DNA from: Echria macrotheca
Lineage: Eukaryota > Ascomycota > Sordariomycetes > Sordariales > Schizotheciaceae
Length of the DNA stretch: 64,000 nt
Reading direction: 5' to 3'
Assembly: GCA_030411725.1 (NCBI GenBank)
Contig: MU839827.1
Span: 4,347,027 to 4,411,026 of the forward strand
Positions within the stretch are counted from its first letter, which is position 1. Each line of letters opens with the position of its first letter. The notes under the pieces are model-generated. The model did not search any database, was not told the DNA's origin, and saw only the letters and a program-made list of their open reading frames with translations. The translations under genes and the position numbers were made by a program. Below, in pieces: positions 32,826-44,266 of the stretch.

Positions 32826-34550
32826 ATGAGCAGCAACAAGAAGGCCAAGAAGGACGACGAGGAGTTCAACGGGTGGGTGAACGTAAGTATTCCTTTTCAT
32901 CTCCTCCATTCAATTACTTCCCGGGCTCGACACACCCAGTCAGACTTCTTCCATCCGGCCTGTCTGCCTGACTGCCCGCCCGCCTGCCCGGCCACGAGCA
33001 ATGAGCTGACAACACCACCAGGCCAACCGCCGCAAGGCCCGCGCCCGGCTCCTCAAGAAGATCGAGGGGCACAACCTCACGGAGCTCCAGCGCGGCGATT
33101 CCACCCTCCGGATCGCCGCCTTCGACTCCAACAACAACCTCGACTTCTTGCAGAGGATGATGGCCGAGGGACACCGCGTGGAGCACATCGCGGCGGATCC
33201 GACCCTGACCGGCGACGGTCAGGGCACATACCCGATGCCCGTCATGATCACCTTTCGTGGTCCCAAGTCGGCGCACGTGGTCGTGTCCGCCATGTTCGGC
33301 ATGGACGTGGACGACAAGACTGTAAGTAGTTCTTTCCATCAATCATCCATCCCATCGACACTGATGACACTAACAATGTGGTCCAGAAGGAAGAAGCCCT
33401 CAGGGAGGTGATGCCGGCCGGCCCGGTCCCGGATGAGCTTGTAAGTTTTCGTCGACGATGGATTCGACCGAGATTCGCTGACTTTGCCCAGTTGGAATGG
33501 AAGCGCAAGAACAAGAAACACAACTGGATGCAGGACGTCATCCAGCAGGAGCAAGCGGCGTCCGGAAAAGGCCGTAGAAGGGTTGGTCCGGACAAGAAGA
33601 GGGCGCGCGAGACTGACGAGGACGATACGGCACAACGCGCTCCAAAGAGAACTCGCCGGGTTTTGAAGGGGAAACAGCCTGCCGTTCTCGACGACAATCC
33701 TGCCGCTGGAGCAAGCCAGGACTCCTTTGGTCTTGGGATGAGCCAGCCTTCAACCACGGCATCCTTCCCCGCCCAGTCAAGCGAGGATGCGGATATGATG
33801 CAGTTCCTGGGCTCCTTGGATCCTTTGTTAAGCCAGCCTTCAACCACAACATCCTTCGCCGCCCAGTCAGGCCAAGGCTCCTCTGGTCTCGGGTTAAACC
33901 AGACTTCAACCACAACACCCTTCGCTGGCGGCTCAAACGAGGATACGGGTATGATGTGGTTTGCTCCCGAGTTAGGCCAAGATTCAACCGCTCAATCCTT
34001 CACCGCCGAGCCAAACCAAGTTTCAACCACAACACCCTTCGGCGCCGAGGCAAGCCTGGATGCGGATATGATGCAGTTCCTGGGCTCCTTGGATCCTTTG
34101 TTAAGCCAGCCTTCAACCGCTCCATCCTTCGCCGCCCAGTCAACACAGGACACGGATATGATGCAGTCAAGCCACGGCTCCTTTGGTCTTGGGTTAAGCC
34201 AACCTTCAACCACGACGTCCTTCCCCGCCGAGTCAAGGGACGATACGGATATGACGTGGATCAACGCCTTTGGTCTTGGGGCAGGCCAATATCCAACCGC
34301 TCCATCCTTCACGGCCGAGCCAGGCCAAGTTCCAACCACAACACCCTTCGGCGCCGAGTCAGGCTTGGACATGGATATGATGCGCATGGGCTTTGGTCCT
34401 GATTTAGACCAGCCTTCAACCGCTCCATCCTTCGCCGCCGACTCAAACCTGGATCTGGATATGTTGGATCCGGATTTGTTCTCCGACATGGACTTTACTC
34501 TTGATTTAGGCAATCCTTCAACCGCGACACCCTTCCGCCGCTTTGAATAA
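32826..34550 (+). CDS. Unrecognised protein: basic N-terminal domain plus acidic/hydrophobic tandem repeats
   Basis: Four exons, 32826-32882, 33022-33321, 33387-33440 and 33492-34550, all with GTAAGT-type donors, giving 489 residues. I do not recognise the family. Residues 1-155 are basic and probably folded (ANRRKARARLLKKIEG, LRIAAFDSNNNLDFLQRMM, MPVMITFRGPKSAHVVV, LEWKRKNKKHNWMQDV). A bipartite nuclear-signal-like stretch follows (GKGRRRVGPDKKRARE ... APKRTRRVLKGK). The remainder is about 11 repeats with core QPSTTxSFxAxSxxDxDMM, some carrying QFLGSLDPLL. The end is very acidic-hydrophobic (NLDLDMLDPDLFSDMDFTLD). Clusters of Asp with Met/Leu/Phe resemble transcriptional activation domains, so a nuclear regulator is a reasonable guess and no more. 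The intact frame and four consistent splice junctions argue that it is expressed. Confidence 0.8.
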
Positions 34551-35226
34551 AGCCAAGATACGGATATGACGCTGTCCCCCGACATGTGGTAAGCGGTTGG
34601 CGGGGAACCAGACTCAAGAGCTGGATGTCGACGACGGATGCCCAGTTGGGAACATCGAAACAGCTTCCAGGATTGAGCGTGCACAACAGGAGATGATAGG
34701 AGAGAGGTGGCGGTGTTGCGCCCAACTGATTGGCAGGTTTCCGGTTTGTTTTTCGTTTCTTGTCCTGTATGCCATTGGTCTTCCTGGTGTGAGGAACATC
34801 TGGCGTCATGGCGCCTACTTTGAATGGTTCTCGTCTTGTCTTCGAGCCATGGCATATATATATGGGTCTTGTACAGTGGTCTGGTCTCGTACAGTGGTCT
34901 GGTCTCGTACAGCGGTCTTGTTTCTCGGTCTCCAGTCTGTATTAGGAGATAATCTCATAGGCTCACGAGTGAGGTTTGGGATGGATGATCACGGGCAGGT
35001 CTTTAGTCGAAGGAACGGTCAGGTCCTTGAGCTTTCAGTTTGAGATCCAGTTTCGACAAGGTTACCGAGAATGATATGTTAGCACCGTTTGGGCAGCACA
35101 GCAGAGGCGGCTCACAGAGAGGATTAGATAGCAGCGAGTCGTCCGCAGCGGCACCATACAGCGTGTAGGCGCCAATTGACCACCTCTTGATCCATCACAT
35201 ATTATGCCGTCGATTGAGTACAACTA
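34551..35226. other. Intergenic region between convergent genes
   Basis: About 680 bases. Contains an 18-bp unit repeated three times (listed separately); otherwise nothing recognised. Confidence 0.6.
34868..34921. repeat. Three tandem copies of an 18-bp unit
   Basis: Unit CTYGTACAGTGGTCTGGT occurs at 34868, 34886 and 34904, the third copy with two changes. It lies downstream of the repeat-protein gene. Confidence 0.85.
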
Positions 35227-35778
35227 TTACGATGCTAGTGGATTCGCATGGATAGTGACCCTCTCGATGCGCACCGGGTCCTTAGGCCGGTTTTTCTTGT
35301 CGACCTCGAGCGCCTCGATCTTGGCCAGCGTCGCGACGCTCTCGTCGCCAATCAGCTTGCCAAAGACGGTATTGAGCCCGTCAAGATGGGGCGCCTTGTC
35401 GAACAGAATGAAAAACTGGGAGCCGTTGGTGCCAGGGCCCTTGTTGGCCATGCTCAGGATGCCACGCTCGTTGTGTCGCAGCGTCGGTCTGATCTCGTCC
35501 TCGAACGTCGCCCCGTAGATTGACTTGCCGCCCTTGGGGTTGTCGGCCGTCGGGTGTGCCGGTGCGCCCGTCTGCACCATGAAGCCGGGAATCAGTCGGT
35601 GGAAGGGGGATTCATTGTAGTAGTCGGATGCGCAGAGAGCGAGGAAGTTCTACCCAGCATCAGTACGTGAAGAAGGCGGGGCTGCTTCGAACCAACTAAC
35701 CTCTGCCGTCTTGGGGACGCTCTCACAGAATACTTCGATCTTGAGGTCCCCGGCCGTCGTATGGAGTGTCACCGACAT
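35227..35778 (-). CDS. cyp10: Cyclophilin, PPIL3/Cyp10 type peptidyl-prolyl isomerase
   Basis: Small single-domain cyclophilin, 166 residues from two exons (35778-35701 and 35649-35227), the normal length of PPIL3/Cyp10 proteins, which associate with the spliceosome in animals. The core is complete: MSVTLHTTAGDLKIEVF, NFLALCASDYY, SPFHRLIPGFMVQTG, GKSIYGATFEDE, LRHNERGILSMANKGPGTN, GSQFFILFDKAPHLDGLN and TVFGKLIG. The active-site Arg and Phe are present; the cyclosporin-contact Trp is replaced by His (APHLDG), as is usual in PPIL3. The first exon ends in PKTAE, and the 51-base intron precedes NFLAL. It is the second splicing-related cyclophilin in the window but is not linked to cwc27. Confidence 0.93.
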
Positions 35779-37415
35779 GGTGGTCTCGAGTTGCTGTCAC
35801 GGAAAGATAGCGGGAACAACTGCCATGCAATCAACAAACACCCTCCTCACGCCCCTCTGCCGTCAAAATCTCCTGGCTAGCGTTAGCCCTGCAACTGTGC
35901 TGCGGGGAGCTATGGCCACCTCTAGACAGAAGTTTATGTCATCGCCTCTGTGCAGCGTCGCAATCTATCCCGCTCCCCGCTACAAATAACACTTGGCCCC
36001 CGATATGGCCCGGTTGAAGTGTGGAGACAATGGTCCCGTACAGTTCTGTGCCTCAGGGTCGCGACCCGGGTCTAGTTCTAGATCTAGTATCGGAAACGGC
36101 CACCGAGGCACAGTTATTCTAGGCTCGCAGGCAACAACATAACCGGCGCATACCCGTCCCTTACTAACTTTAACAGCATATATCTCCAAAGTCCCCTTGG
36201 TCCCCATACTCCCGGCGTAACCACCAAGTAAGATGCAGATGCAAGCCCGCAGCGGGCTATTGCTGTATTGACCGATACGTCAGACTAGCCCTCCAACAGC
36301 AATGCTGCCTTGCAGACCAGACTGTTGCTGCACGAGGCAGATTTTGCAATGCGCTGTCGCTGACGTTGTTGCGCCCTTTGGAAGTCCCGTCACGGAATAC
36401 TCCTGTAGGATTCTGCTTTATGGTTTAGGTGCGGGGATAGGTAATGGATTGTCACCAAGTCCCGAGGACGAAGGCTCAAAGAGTTCAATGCTTCTGGCAA
36501 GAGAAATTTGATGTACCGCGATCACCAATTTGTCAAATTTGAACTCTGTTGTAGTCTGAGTTTATATTACGGGAACTGTTGGACCCAAACAATTGACAGT
36601 TGAGTTCGTGAGTCTGTCAGCAAACCTAGGCATGTGGAGACGGACGACGCTGGCCATCCCTGCAATTGAAAGAGCGCGTAACTGGACCACTTGAACCTCG
36701 CAAGATTGTTCGTCAGCATGAGGCTACAGCGCGACCAGGCCCAGTCGCCCGCTGCTATCTGCCGTCGCGGTGTCGTCCCCGAACCCAAGACACAGACAGC
36801 GCCGAGCTGGGAGCGGCCGACTGCATTGTCCATTGGTGACCTGGCCGCCGTCGAGTCTTGCTGATTCGAGCTACCGGCATTTCGAGGCACACCATCGACG
36901 CAGCACAGAGCCAGACAAACACGCATTCTGCAAAGGCACCCGGCGGCTCGACGAGGCTTTCGATTTGGCCCCCCTCGTTTCCATTGTCGTGGCCGTGAGA
37001 AGCGCAATAAGCCTGGAGCCCTGGCTGCTGGCTGCTGCAGCTGCCGTCCGCAATTCGCGATCCCGAAGCCCAGACGGGCCGTCTCACCCAAGTCCGCACA
37101 AAACGCTGCCAGCCCAGCCTTTGTCCACGCAATCACGCATCGGCCGAGCGCCATCAGCAGCACAGCATCGCGAATACCGAAGCTCCCACTCGCATCTGGA
37201 ACGGGATGGCCCAGGCCGAAAACCAGTCGCCCTTATCGATACTGTAGCCTGTCGCCGACAATCAACAAAGTACCCCTCACCAACTGCAACCCCAGCGCCA
37301 GCGCGGCGATCCGCCCGTGTCGGCTGCACCTTCATGACCTGCGCAGCCTCCCAGCCCGTGTCCGACGACCGTCCCATCTCGTCATCTCGCCCAGGCCGGG
37401 GGCGCCGACGGCATC
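35779..37415. other. Divergent promoter region, 1.6 kb
   Basis: Between cyp10 (minus) and the arrestin-like gene (plus). Frames of up to about 200 codons occur on the minus strand at 36567-37163, but they are Arg/Ser/Gly-rich and overlap frames open on the other strand, so none is supported. Confidence 0.6.
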
Positions 37416-38699
37416 ATGAATAGCATCGGCTCCTCCAACGGGGTCCCCAACATCGCGGCGACCGTGAGGATATCCGGGCCGCCAAACAGCAGCTTCCTCG
37501 TCGGCTACCCGGGCATCTCGGCCACGCTGCCTCGCATAGTCGGCAAGGTCGAGATCCGCCCGGGCGCCGGTGTCTCGGCTCCGGTCAAGGTCTCGATGGT
37601 GCGCATCTGTCTGCAGCGACGAGAATCGATACACCCCGCGGCCGAAAACGTAGCGAAGCGACATCTCGGGACGCCGAGGCGAGAAACGGTCGATCTGGTC
37701 GGAAAGGAGGAGCTGCTGTTCCGATGTGTATCGGGGAAAGAGGCCGAGAGCGTCATCGCCATGGATCTGCCCTTCCAGATCTTCATTCCATTCGGGCGCG
37801 GCGGAGAAGAGACGAGCCGCCGAATCCCCCCAGCCAGCTTACAGCTCCCGAGCCGAACCGCCGAGACGTACTACGAGCTTGTCGTGACGGTACAGCAGGG
37901 GCAGAGTGCCCAGAACCGATATACCTTTCCCATACCGCTCCAGCGGTACGACACCCTCTCCACCTTTGGCATGTATAACCGACCAGAAACCAAGGTAGTG
38001 ACGGTAGATAACATCGTGACGCTGGGTATTTCTCTCCCGAAATGGAGCTACGGGCCTCTCGATCCAATAACGGTGTACATCAAGCTGGCGCCGAATCCAG
38101 ACTGGCTCAACAAGGCGAGGAGGGTGACGATACAAAAGATTACGTTAACAATCGAGGAGGAGATCACCTTTAATCCCGAGGGTGACGAGCCGACCAAGAA
38201 GGTCAATAAAATCGCAAAACACACCCAGCAGGTGGGAACCAAGATGCCGGATGCCGGGTACGTGACCAATCTGGGGCTGGTCTTCCCTGCAAGAGATCTC
38301 CGGGATGCTGAGGGCATCATCAAGAGGGGGAAGCCCGGGTTTCCCAATTACGAGGTGACGAGCTTTACAACGACGTCGACGCTGTACAAGATTGAGTTCT
38401 TTCTTAGTATTAAGGTAGGTGCACCGTCCGTTACTCGGTGTAACTAACAGCCTCAGGCACAACTCACATCTGCGCGCGATATCACGCTCCGGCAACCGAT
38501 TGTGATATGTCCAATGGATCAGCAAGCTTGCAAGGAGGAGATGGACGCGATCGAGCAGGCGGCCAAGGATGCGTCGCACGTTGATCCAAACAACCCACTT
38601 CTCGAGGAGCGGGTCATTATTTTCTCGAGTGAGAAGGAGGCGATACGGCACCTTGGGCTCTGCGAGGTCGGCGGCGTGAAGAAGATGCTGATCGAATAA
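37416..38699 (+). CDS. Arrestin-like protein (LDB19/ART-type N-terminal fold)
   Basis: Two exons, 37416-38414 and 38457-38699, 413 residues. The sequence alternates short beta-strands in the manner of the arrestin fold: FLVGYPGISATLPRIVGKVEI, APVKVSMVRICLQRRE, AMDLPFQIFIPF, TYYELVVTVQQG, KVVTVDNIVTLGISLPKWSYG, DPITVYIKLAPN, RVTIQKITLTIEEEITF and LYKIEFFLSIK. Such strand pairs, with a Gly-Pro-Leu-Asp-Pro turn, are typical of fungal alpha-arrestins that bring the Rsp5 ubiquitin ligase to membrane transporters. I find no clear PPxY motif for Rsp5 binding, so the ligase link is uncertain. The final exon ends in an acidic helix and EVGGVKKMLIE. Confidence 0.72.
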
Positions 38700-40007
38700 G
38701 AATACGGTCGCGGGGTGACGATACTTTTGGGGTGCCGAGGATGAGACCGCGGCATACTGCCGCCTCCACGCTCACAAGGCGCATCCGCGTCGAGCATATA
38801 ACCAAGCCGAAAATCTGATGAGCAAGGACGAGTCAGACGGCTCAGACGGATCGGACACACGCTGCTTGGCATCACGAATCACCATCCGATGTCGAGTCCA
38901 GCCAGGAGGTCCGGCCCGAAGTCAACGCCTGTCCGGACGAGGGCAACGGCGATTCCTGCTACCGGGGTTACTCGGATGCAACTTGACGAGTTATGACTTG
39001 TTAACGATACGGGGGAGGCAATCCGGGGTTACCACCGGAGGGAAGCGAATCGCAGCTAGCCGTAGGAATGGCGGCTTCTCGGCTTGGAGGATATCGATGG
39101 CATTACTGACATGACGATTCTGTTTTCGGGCGATATATCGGGATGTCCGACTTGGTGGTATAACGGGTGTTCATTAACATCTCGGACGGTTGCGATTGGC
39201 GGTATATTTGATGGGCACGAGGCGTCCTTGGACACGACATACGCCTGGAACTGGGTTGGGCTAGGTGGGGGCGGGCATGGGACGGCTGGACTCAAAACCT
39301 GGGACATAACGGTGGTTGCTATGTTTTTATGGTGTCAGTGGGAAGGTGGCCGGAAGTGGAGTTCATTTGGGAGGAGCACGATGCTTACCATGTACTATAT
39401 GAAGCAGGCCGAAGGTCGAGGTTTGAATGACGAAGTATCATGACCAAGTGTGTTGCTTGGAAGATGTGAGCAGAGTGGAGTTCATGGCAGGTGGATATTG
39501 TGAGAGGGGACAGCAGGTCATCCAAGTATATCTACCTTGTTGAACTATTGTTAGCTTTGTCTTCAACGACTACTTTGGTCTCTTCCTTGGAGACTGAACT
39601 CGGCCGCTTTGAAATGCAGCATTTAAACCGGATGCTCTGATTGGTCCAAAAATGGTTTCCTAAAAAATTCTTAGACTCTGATTGGCGGCCGATGTCCATA
39701 ATTGACTTTGTGTGGACAAGAGCATCATCCGAGAAAGTATTCGAAGCCACAAGCATGTGAGCTATTCTACCTCAACTTTGGATATTTTCAGGTTGGCCAT
39801 ATTTTGGCCCGACAAAGTCTCGGTCGACGAGTCTCTTCTCATGTCAGACTCAGTTTAAGTCGGCGCTGTATTCAAGTGGGGCAGCCTCAGGCCCCACTGT
39901 AGAGTAAAGTGCAGCCTGGTCATAGCTCCAAATCGAGAACTCAACCTCGACTTTTTCATCTCACGCCTACACTCACCACTCTGCAGAGGAGATCATAAAT
40001 TACAAAA
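38700..40007. other. Intergenic region, 1.3 kb
   Basis: Between two plus-strand genes. Only short frames and an AT-richer section near 39.5-39.7 kb; no RNA gene or repeat recognised. Confidence 0.6.
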
Positions 40008-41483
40008 ATGTCACTGGACGACTACGACACACCCACGGCCGCGCCGGTGGCGGGGCCATCGACAGAGGGTGGCGAGGAAGGGCTGACGGCAGAGGAAGCA
40101 CTCGAGGACGAAACGCAGGATTTCCGCATGTTCTCCAAGTTCAACAAGAGCGCCCACGTGTCGGCCCAGACCATCCGCAAGGGCGAGAAGGACTTCGAGC
40201 AGGTCGGCACCCGTAAGCAGGAAGATGCCCTGGAGCAGAGCCGCCAGGCTATGCACGACGTGCTGAGCTACACCCGTGTTCATCACCCCAACAACTGGAC
40301 CCGCGCCTGGTACTTTCCCGACTGGTGGGCCGACTGGAACGATGATGGCGACGACCAGAGACCCGAGAAGCTTGGTGAAAGCGGTGAGAGGAAACCCTAC
40401 GCCCATGTGCGGGACAGGGTGGTTCTGCTCGAGGGCCCGTCGGTCGCGAGCAACAACCTCGGACGTACGCCTACCGGCCAGCCCAAAGACAGGCCAGCGC
40501 GCGGAATGGACTGGCTGCTCCCCGAGGAGGCGCTGTTTCTGGTCGAGCGCGGGTCGCTGGATCTGTGGTGGCCTACCCGGGGCATCGAGGACATCTTTCC
40601 GGCTGCCGGCCAGTCCAAAAAAGATCGGGGCGGCGACGACGCCGACAACGACGAGGATGAATACGAAATGGGCTTCCCTCTCAGTCTGCAGGCCGCGTAT
40701 TCACTGTTGATCGGGGAGGACGGTGAGCGCGGCAAGATCAGCCTGCAAAAGTTCCAGGTCTTTTCGAACCTCAAGCGCGCCGGTTACAACGTGCTCCGGG
40801 CACCGCCGCCGCAAAGGCAACCATTTCCGGAATCACCACCACCAACCACGTTATGGCAGTGGTTTTCGTCGCTGATTCCAAGTCTCGAGCGCCAGCCCAG
40901 GCCGTTCGGACCACTACTGCAGCCGGGCATTTACCGCTCCTACGTGCCAATCTACAGACAGCTCGCCATAATCCCCCGACACCAACCATCGCCGGAGCCG
41001 TCGAGTCGCTGGGGGATGAAAGACCCGTTCGCGATACACTATCACATCTGGAAAGCAGCGGGCAAGTGGTCCAAGCTACGCCATCCGCCTCCGGATTTTT
41101 ATCTCGCTGTCGTGGACGCCCAGGAGACGGACGTGCCGTCGCTCGAGGAGATCACCGCGCTGGTCGACGCCACGCCGCCGGCGCCGCACAAGCCCGAGTG
41201 GAGGGCCATGGGGCCGAGGATGCTCGCGCCGCGGCTGAAGCACGGATACAGACATGTCCTGGTGGCGGTTGTGGACCACGGGATTATCAACTACATGCGG
41301 TTTGCCGAGGGGACTTTTGTGGACGAGCCGCAGTTTGAGAGGATGGACGGGTGGGTTTCGGGACGGGGGAGGGGAGGTGGGAAGAATAATGGACGGGGAC
41401 GGGGGGGAGGAAGAGGAGGAGGGAATCGGGGAAGGGGAGGAGGTAGAGGGAGAGGCGGGAGAGGGAATCGGGGCGGTAGGTAG
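40008..41483 (+). CDS. sen54: tRNA-splicing endonuclease subunit Sen54, with RG-rich tail
   Basis: Structural subunit of the SEN complex that cuts introns from nuclear pre-tRNAs. Intronless, 491 residues. The N-terminal Sen54 domain is recognisable: FSKFNKSAHVSAQTIRKGEKDFE, then HHPNNWTRAWYFPDWWADW and RVVLLEGPSVASNNLGRTP. Next is GMDWLLPEEALFLVERGSLDLWW, the family hallmark, and later LSLQAAYSLLIGEDGERGKI with KFQVFSNLKRAGYNVLRA. The C-terminal nuclease-like fold keeps FAIHYHIWKAAGKWSKLRHPP, DFYLAVVDAQET and HGYRHVLVAVVDHGIINYMRF, but it is non-catalytic as in all Sen54. The last 40 or so residues are almost only Arg and Gly with a few Asn (GRGRGGGKNNGRGRGGG and onward), an unusual RNA-binding-like tail for this subunit. 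Confidence 0.9.
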   Translation: MSLDDYDTPTAAPVAGPSTEGGEEGLTAEEALEDETQDFRMFSKFNKSAHVSAQTIRKGEKDFEQVGTRKQEDALEQSRQAMHDVLSYTRVHHPNNWTRAWYFPDWWADWNDDGDDQRPEKLGESGERKPYAHVRDRVVLLEGPSVASNNLGRTPTGQPKDRPARGMDWLLPEEALFLVERGSLDLWWPTRGIEDIFPAAGQSKKDRGGDDADNDEDEYEMGFPLSLQAAYSLLIGEDGERGKISLQKFQVFSNLKRAGYNVLRAPPPQRQPFPESPPPTTLWQWFSSLIPSLERQPRPFGPLLQPGIYRSYVPIYRQLAIIPRHQPSPEPSSRWGMKDPFAIHYHIWKAAGKWSKLRHPPPDFYLAVVDAQETDVPSLEEITALVDATPPAPHKPEWRAMGPRMLAPRLKHGYRHVLVAVVDHGIINYMRFAEGTFVDEPQFERMDGWVSGRGRGGGKNNGRGRGGGRGGGNRGRGGGRGRGGRGNRGGR

Positions 41484-41655
41484 GTAGGCAGCCGATGGAC
41501 CAGTTGTCTAAAGTGCAAACTGCACAAAAACAGAGACCAAAAGGCAAAAAATTATGGAACGAATAGATCAATAACTGAGAGAGAGGCAGCCCGGTACGTG
41601 ATGGATGATGAGCCAGTCACGACGCTGCGTGTGTCACACGTCACACAGCTTGCTT

Positions 41656-41677
41656 GCTGCTGCTGCTGCTGCTGCTG
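41656..41677. repeat. CTG trinucleotide microsatellite
   Basis: About seven perfect CTG units in the 3' flank of sen54, following GCTTGCTTG. Confidence 0.85.
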
Positions 41678-44250
41678 GTGACTGGTTGGCAAAATGATTT
41701 TGCTGAGCCCCGGGAGGGGAACCACAACGAGCACGTTTTTTTTAGTATTGTTGACCGTTGGTTCGATGGACTCTCAGCTTGCTTGCTTTACTCCCGGGAC
41801 TTTTGCTGGCCTTGCAGCTTGCATTGGTCTGTACAGCCCGCTGTCCATTTGCCTGCCGGGAAGACTCACCAAACTACCTGAGTTGAGTGGTACTTGACTG
41901 GAGGGTTTATAGCTGCCTCAGCTTGCTCAGTTGCTCAGATCGGTAAGTAGTTACCAATCACTTGTTTTGCTTCAGCTGCCTTGCCTACTTGCCTTGCTTG
42001 CCTTGCTTGCCTGCCCGCGCGGCATGGCATGGCATCACATGATGATCGGGTGCTGTCTGCCGACCAGCCAACAACGGTTTCGCGCTGCTCTCAGAGACCT
42101 GGAACACGCTTTTCATCATCCACCCATTCGCTCGGCGTCGGCATGGGATCCATTTGTGGCGAGTCTCCCCCTTTTGGGGGTTGGGTGAGTGTTCCTTTTG
42201 GGCAATCAGTTCGCTAGTAAATTTATTCAGGTAGCCGACCGAAATAATTATGTTGCATTTTTTTGGGTTATGATGATAGTGGGAAAGTGTCAGCGTTACA
42301 GTGAGGTTTATCTCTCCCGCTCGTTTCTTTCTACCACTGTGCCAGTCTACATACACGAGTGTGTGGGATTCGCTGTAGATTTTTTTGGCGTTGCATTCGT
42401 TTAGTTAACTGGCGTTTTCTTCTCACTCGCAGCGGCTTTGGTGATGATCATGTAAGAGGAGCGATCGGGAGAGATGCGACGACTGGATCACACCCAATTG
42501 AGTCAGCATCCTATGGATTGCCAGAATTCTAAGGTCTCAGCACCTTAGAAACCTCCAGCCAGGGCCTTGACAAGAGAGAGGAGAGGAAATGCTTTTCTCG
42601 GCGCTGTACGGCGCCCTTTTGCAGTAATCCTGAATTTAGGCTGGGTGTCAAGTTTGTTTGTCCCAAAAAAAATTCGGGACTTTAGACGATAAATTGCCTC
42701 TGTCGTTGGCGATGAAGAAAAGAAGAGTCATGTCAATCAAGCAACAGCCGGCAGCTGTCGAGTACCTCTACCTTACCTCGAATCCAGTCGATTCTCGCAC
42801 TACTGGTACTGTCTCAGCATCCGCTTCCACACACACCCTCCATCGCCTCCTTCACCTCCATCCGATCCACTCTGCCTTGCCTGTCACTTTTCACATTTTG
42901 ATAGGACTTCATGATCGTGAGGCCTTTTATTTTCGTTCTGTCATGTTCAGTCCGGTTGAGTGCAACAGAGACAACAGAGACAAAATTGAGACTATGTTCA
43001 TGACCGAGCGCCGAGGGACCGAGGCCAAGATGATGATGGTTGATCGTGATCATGTTTTATGTGTGACGGCCGTTTGCATCAGTTGCATCACGTTGATGCA
43101 ACAAATGGCATGTTTCAGATGGGGGTGGCCTTTTTGGGGGAGAGGAAAGACGCCTTTTTCGGCTGCTTCGGTTCGAAGGGGGATGGGGGGTAGGGGGGAA
43201 GATCGAGACCGATCCTGTTGCGTCGGTGAGGAATTAAAACGGGACGATGTGATCTTAATCCGTACAGCGGATAATAAAAGGTCTAGAATATAACTCCGTA
43301 TAAAAAAGATGAGCAATATTTGTCACCAAACTGGCACTGTGCTAGAGGTTGGCAAAGCGGAAACACGCAAGGGAGAGAGAGGGAGAAAAGACAGAAAGCA
43401 ATTACCTGACAGAAACAAAGTGGTACCTACCCCCCTCCCACTGGCCAACTGCCGCGAAACCGCAGATTGAAGTCCAATACCCGGCGTCGAAATTGCACTT
43501 TTTTTTCCTGTCTCTGTCGTTTGCCCCCTATATATCATCTCTTTCTGCTTGTCGGGAGATGTGAGAAAGTGGGACTGACTTTCTGGACCCCAGTCACATT
43601 TCGCTGCGAGTGATCTTGGAGCGACTTTGTGAGGCCTTTCGCTTATTTAGCTCCCCCCTTGCTAGAGGCAATTGACTAGACAATCTGGCTGAAGAGCAAG
43701 CGCGACGAGGTGAAATGATCCCGTCATCCTGTGCGGTACATGGTTATTGGTACTGACTGCATTCGAATCTGCTGCACACTTGGGTGTGTGGAGGGCACCA
43801 AGACTCAGACTACCGAATAGCCTTCTCTCCCTTGGTTTTCTGCTCAATTAATCACGGCTATCCAACCCACTTGCGACCAAGCACCCCCGGAACGTGGTCT
43901 TTCATTCTTCCTCCGGCTGCATTTTTCTTCCTCTCCTTTTTTTCTTCGCGACCACACGACACAGAGTCGACAAAAAGCAAAGCCACAGGGCAGGTGAAAC
44001 TCTGCATTGAGTCCGAGTTTCGCATAACATTGGCTGTGCAACCTCTGCCACAACGATACGCGACAACTGGTGAATTGCCGTGTTGTGTGTTTCGGCGCGT
44101 CCCGAGTCGCAGTGGCCAGTTCAGTCCCGGAGTGCCCACCTTGTTTTGGCGTGGTATAGACTCGACACCCCCCTGTCGTTTCCCAGGTTTAGCCCAAAGC
44201 AAAAAGCCGGTTCCCAGTTGCTGCTCTCTCTCTATTCATGGGTTAAACTG

Positions 44251-44266
44251 ACACACACACACACAC
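44251..44266. repeat. AC dinucleotide microsatellite
   Basis: Eight AC units in the long leader region of the downstream gene. Confidence 0.85.

Noticed and set aside
36567..37163. 198-codon open frame on minus strand
   Set aside because: Overlaps a 217-codon plus-strand frame; neither shows protein character, and both lie in the divergent promoter of cyp10 and the arrestin-like gene.
42658..43293. 211-codon open frame on plus strand
   Set aside because: No recognisable motif, mixed composition, start without leader context, inside a region with microsatellites; judged chance.
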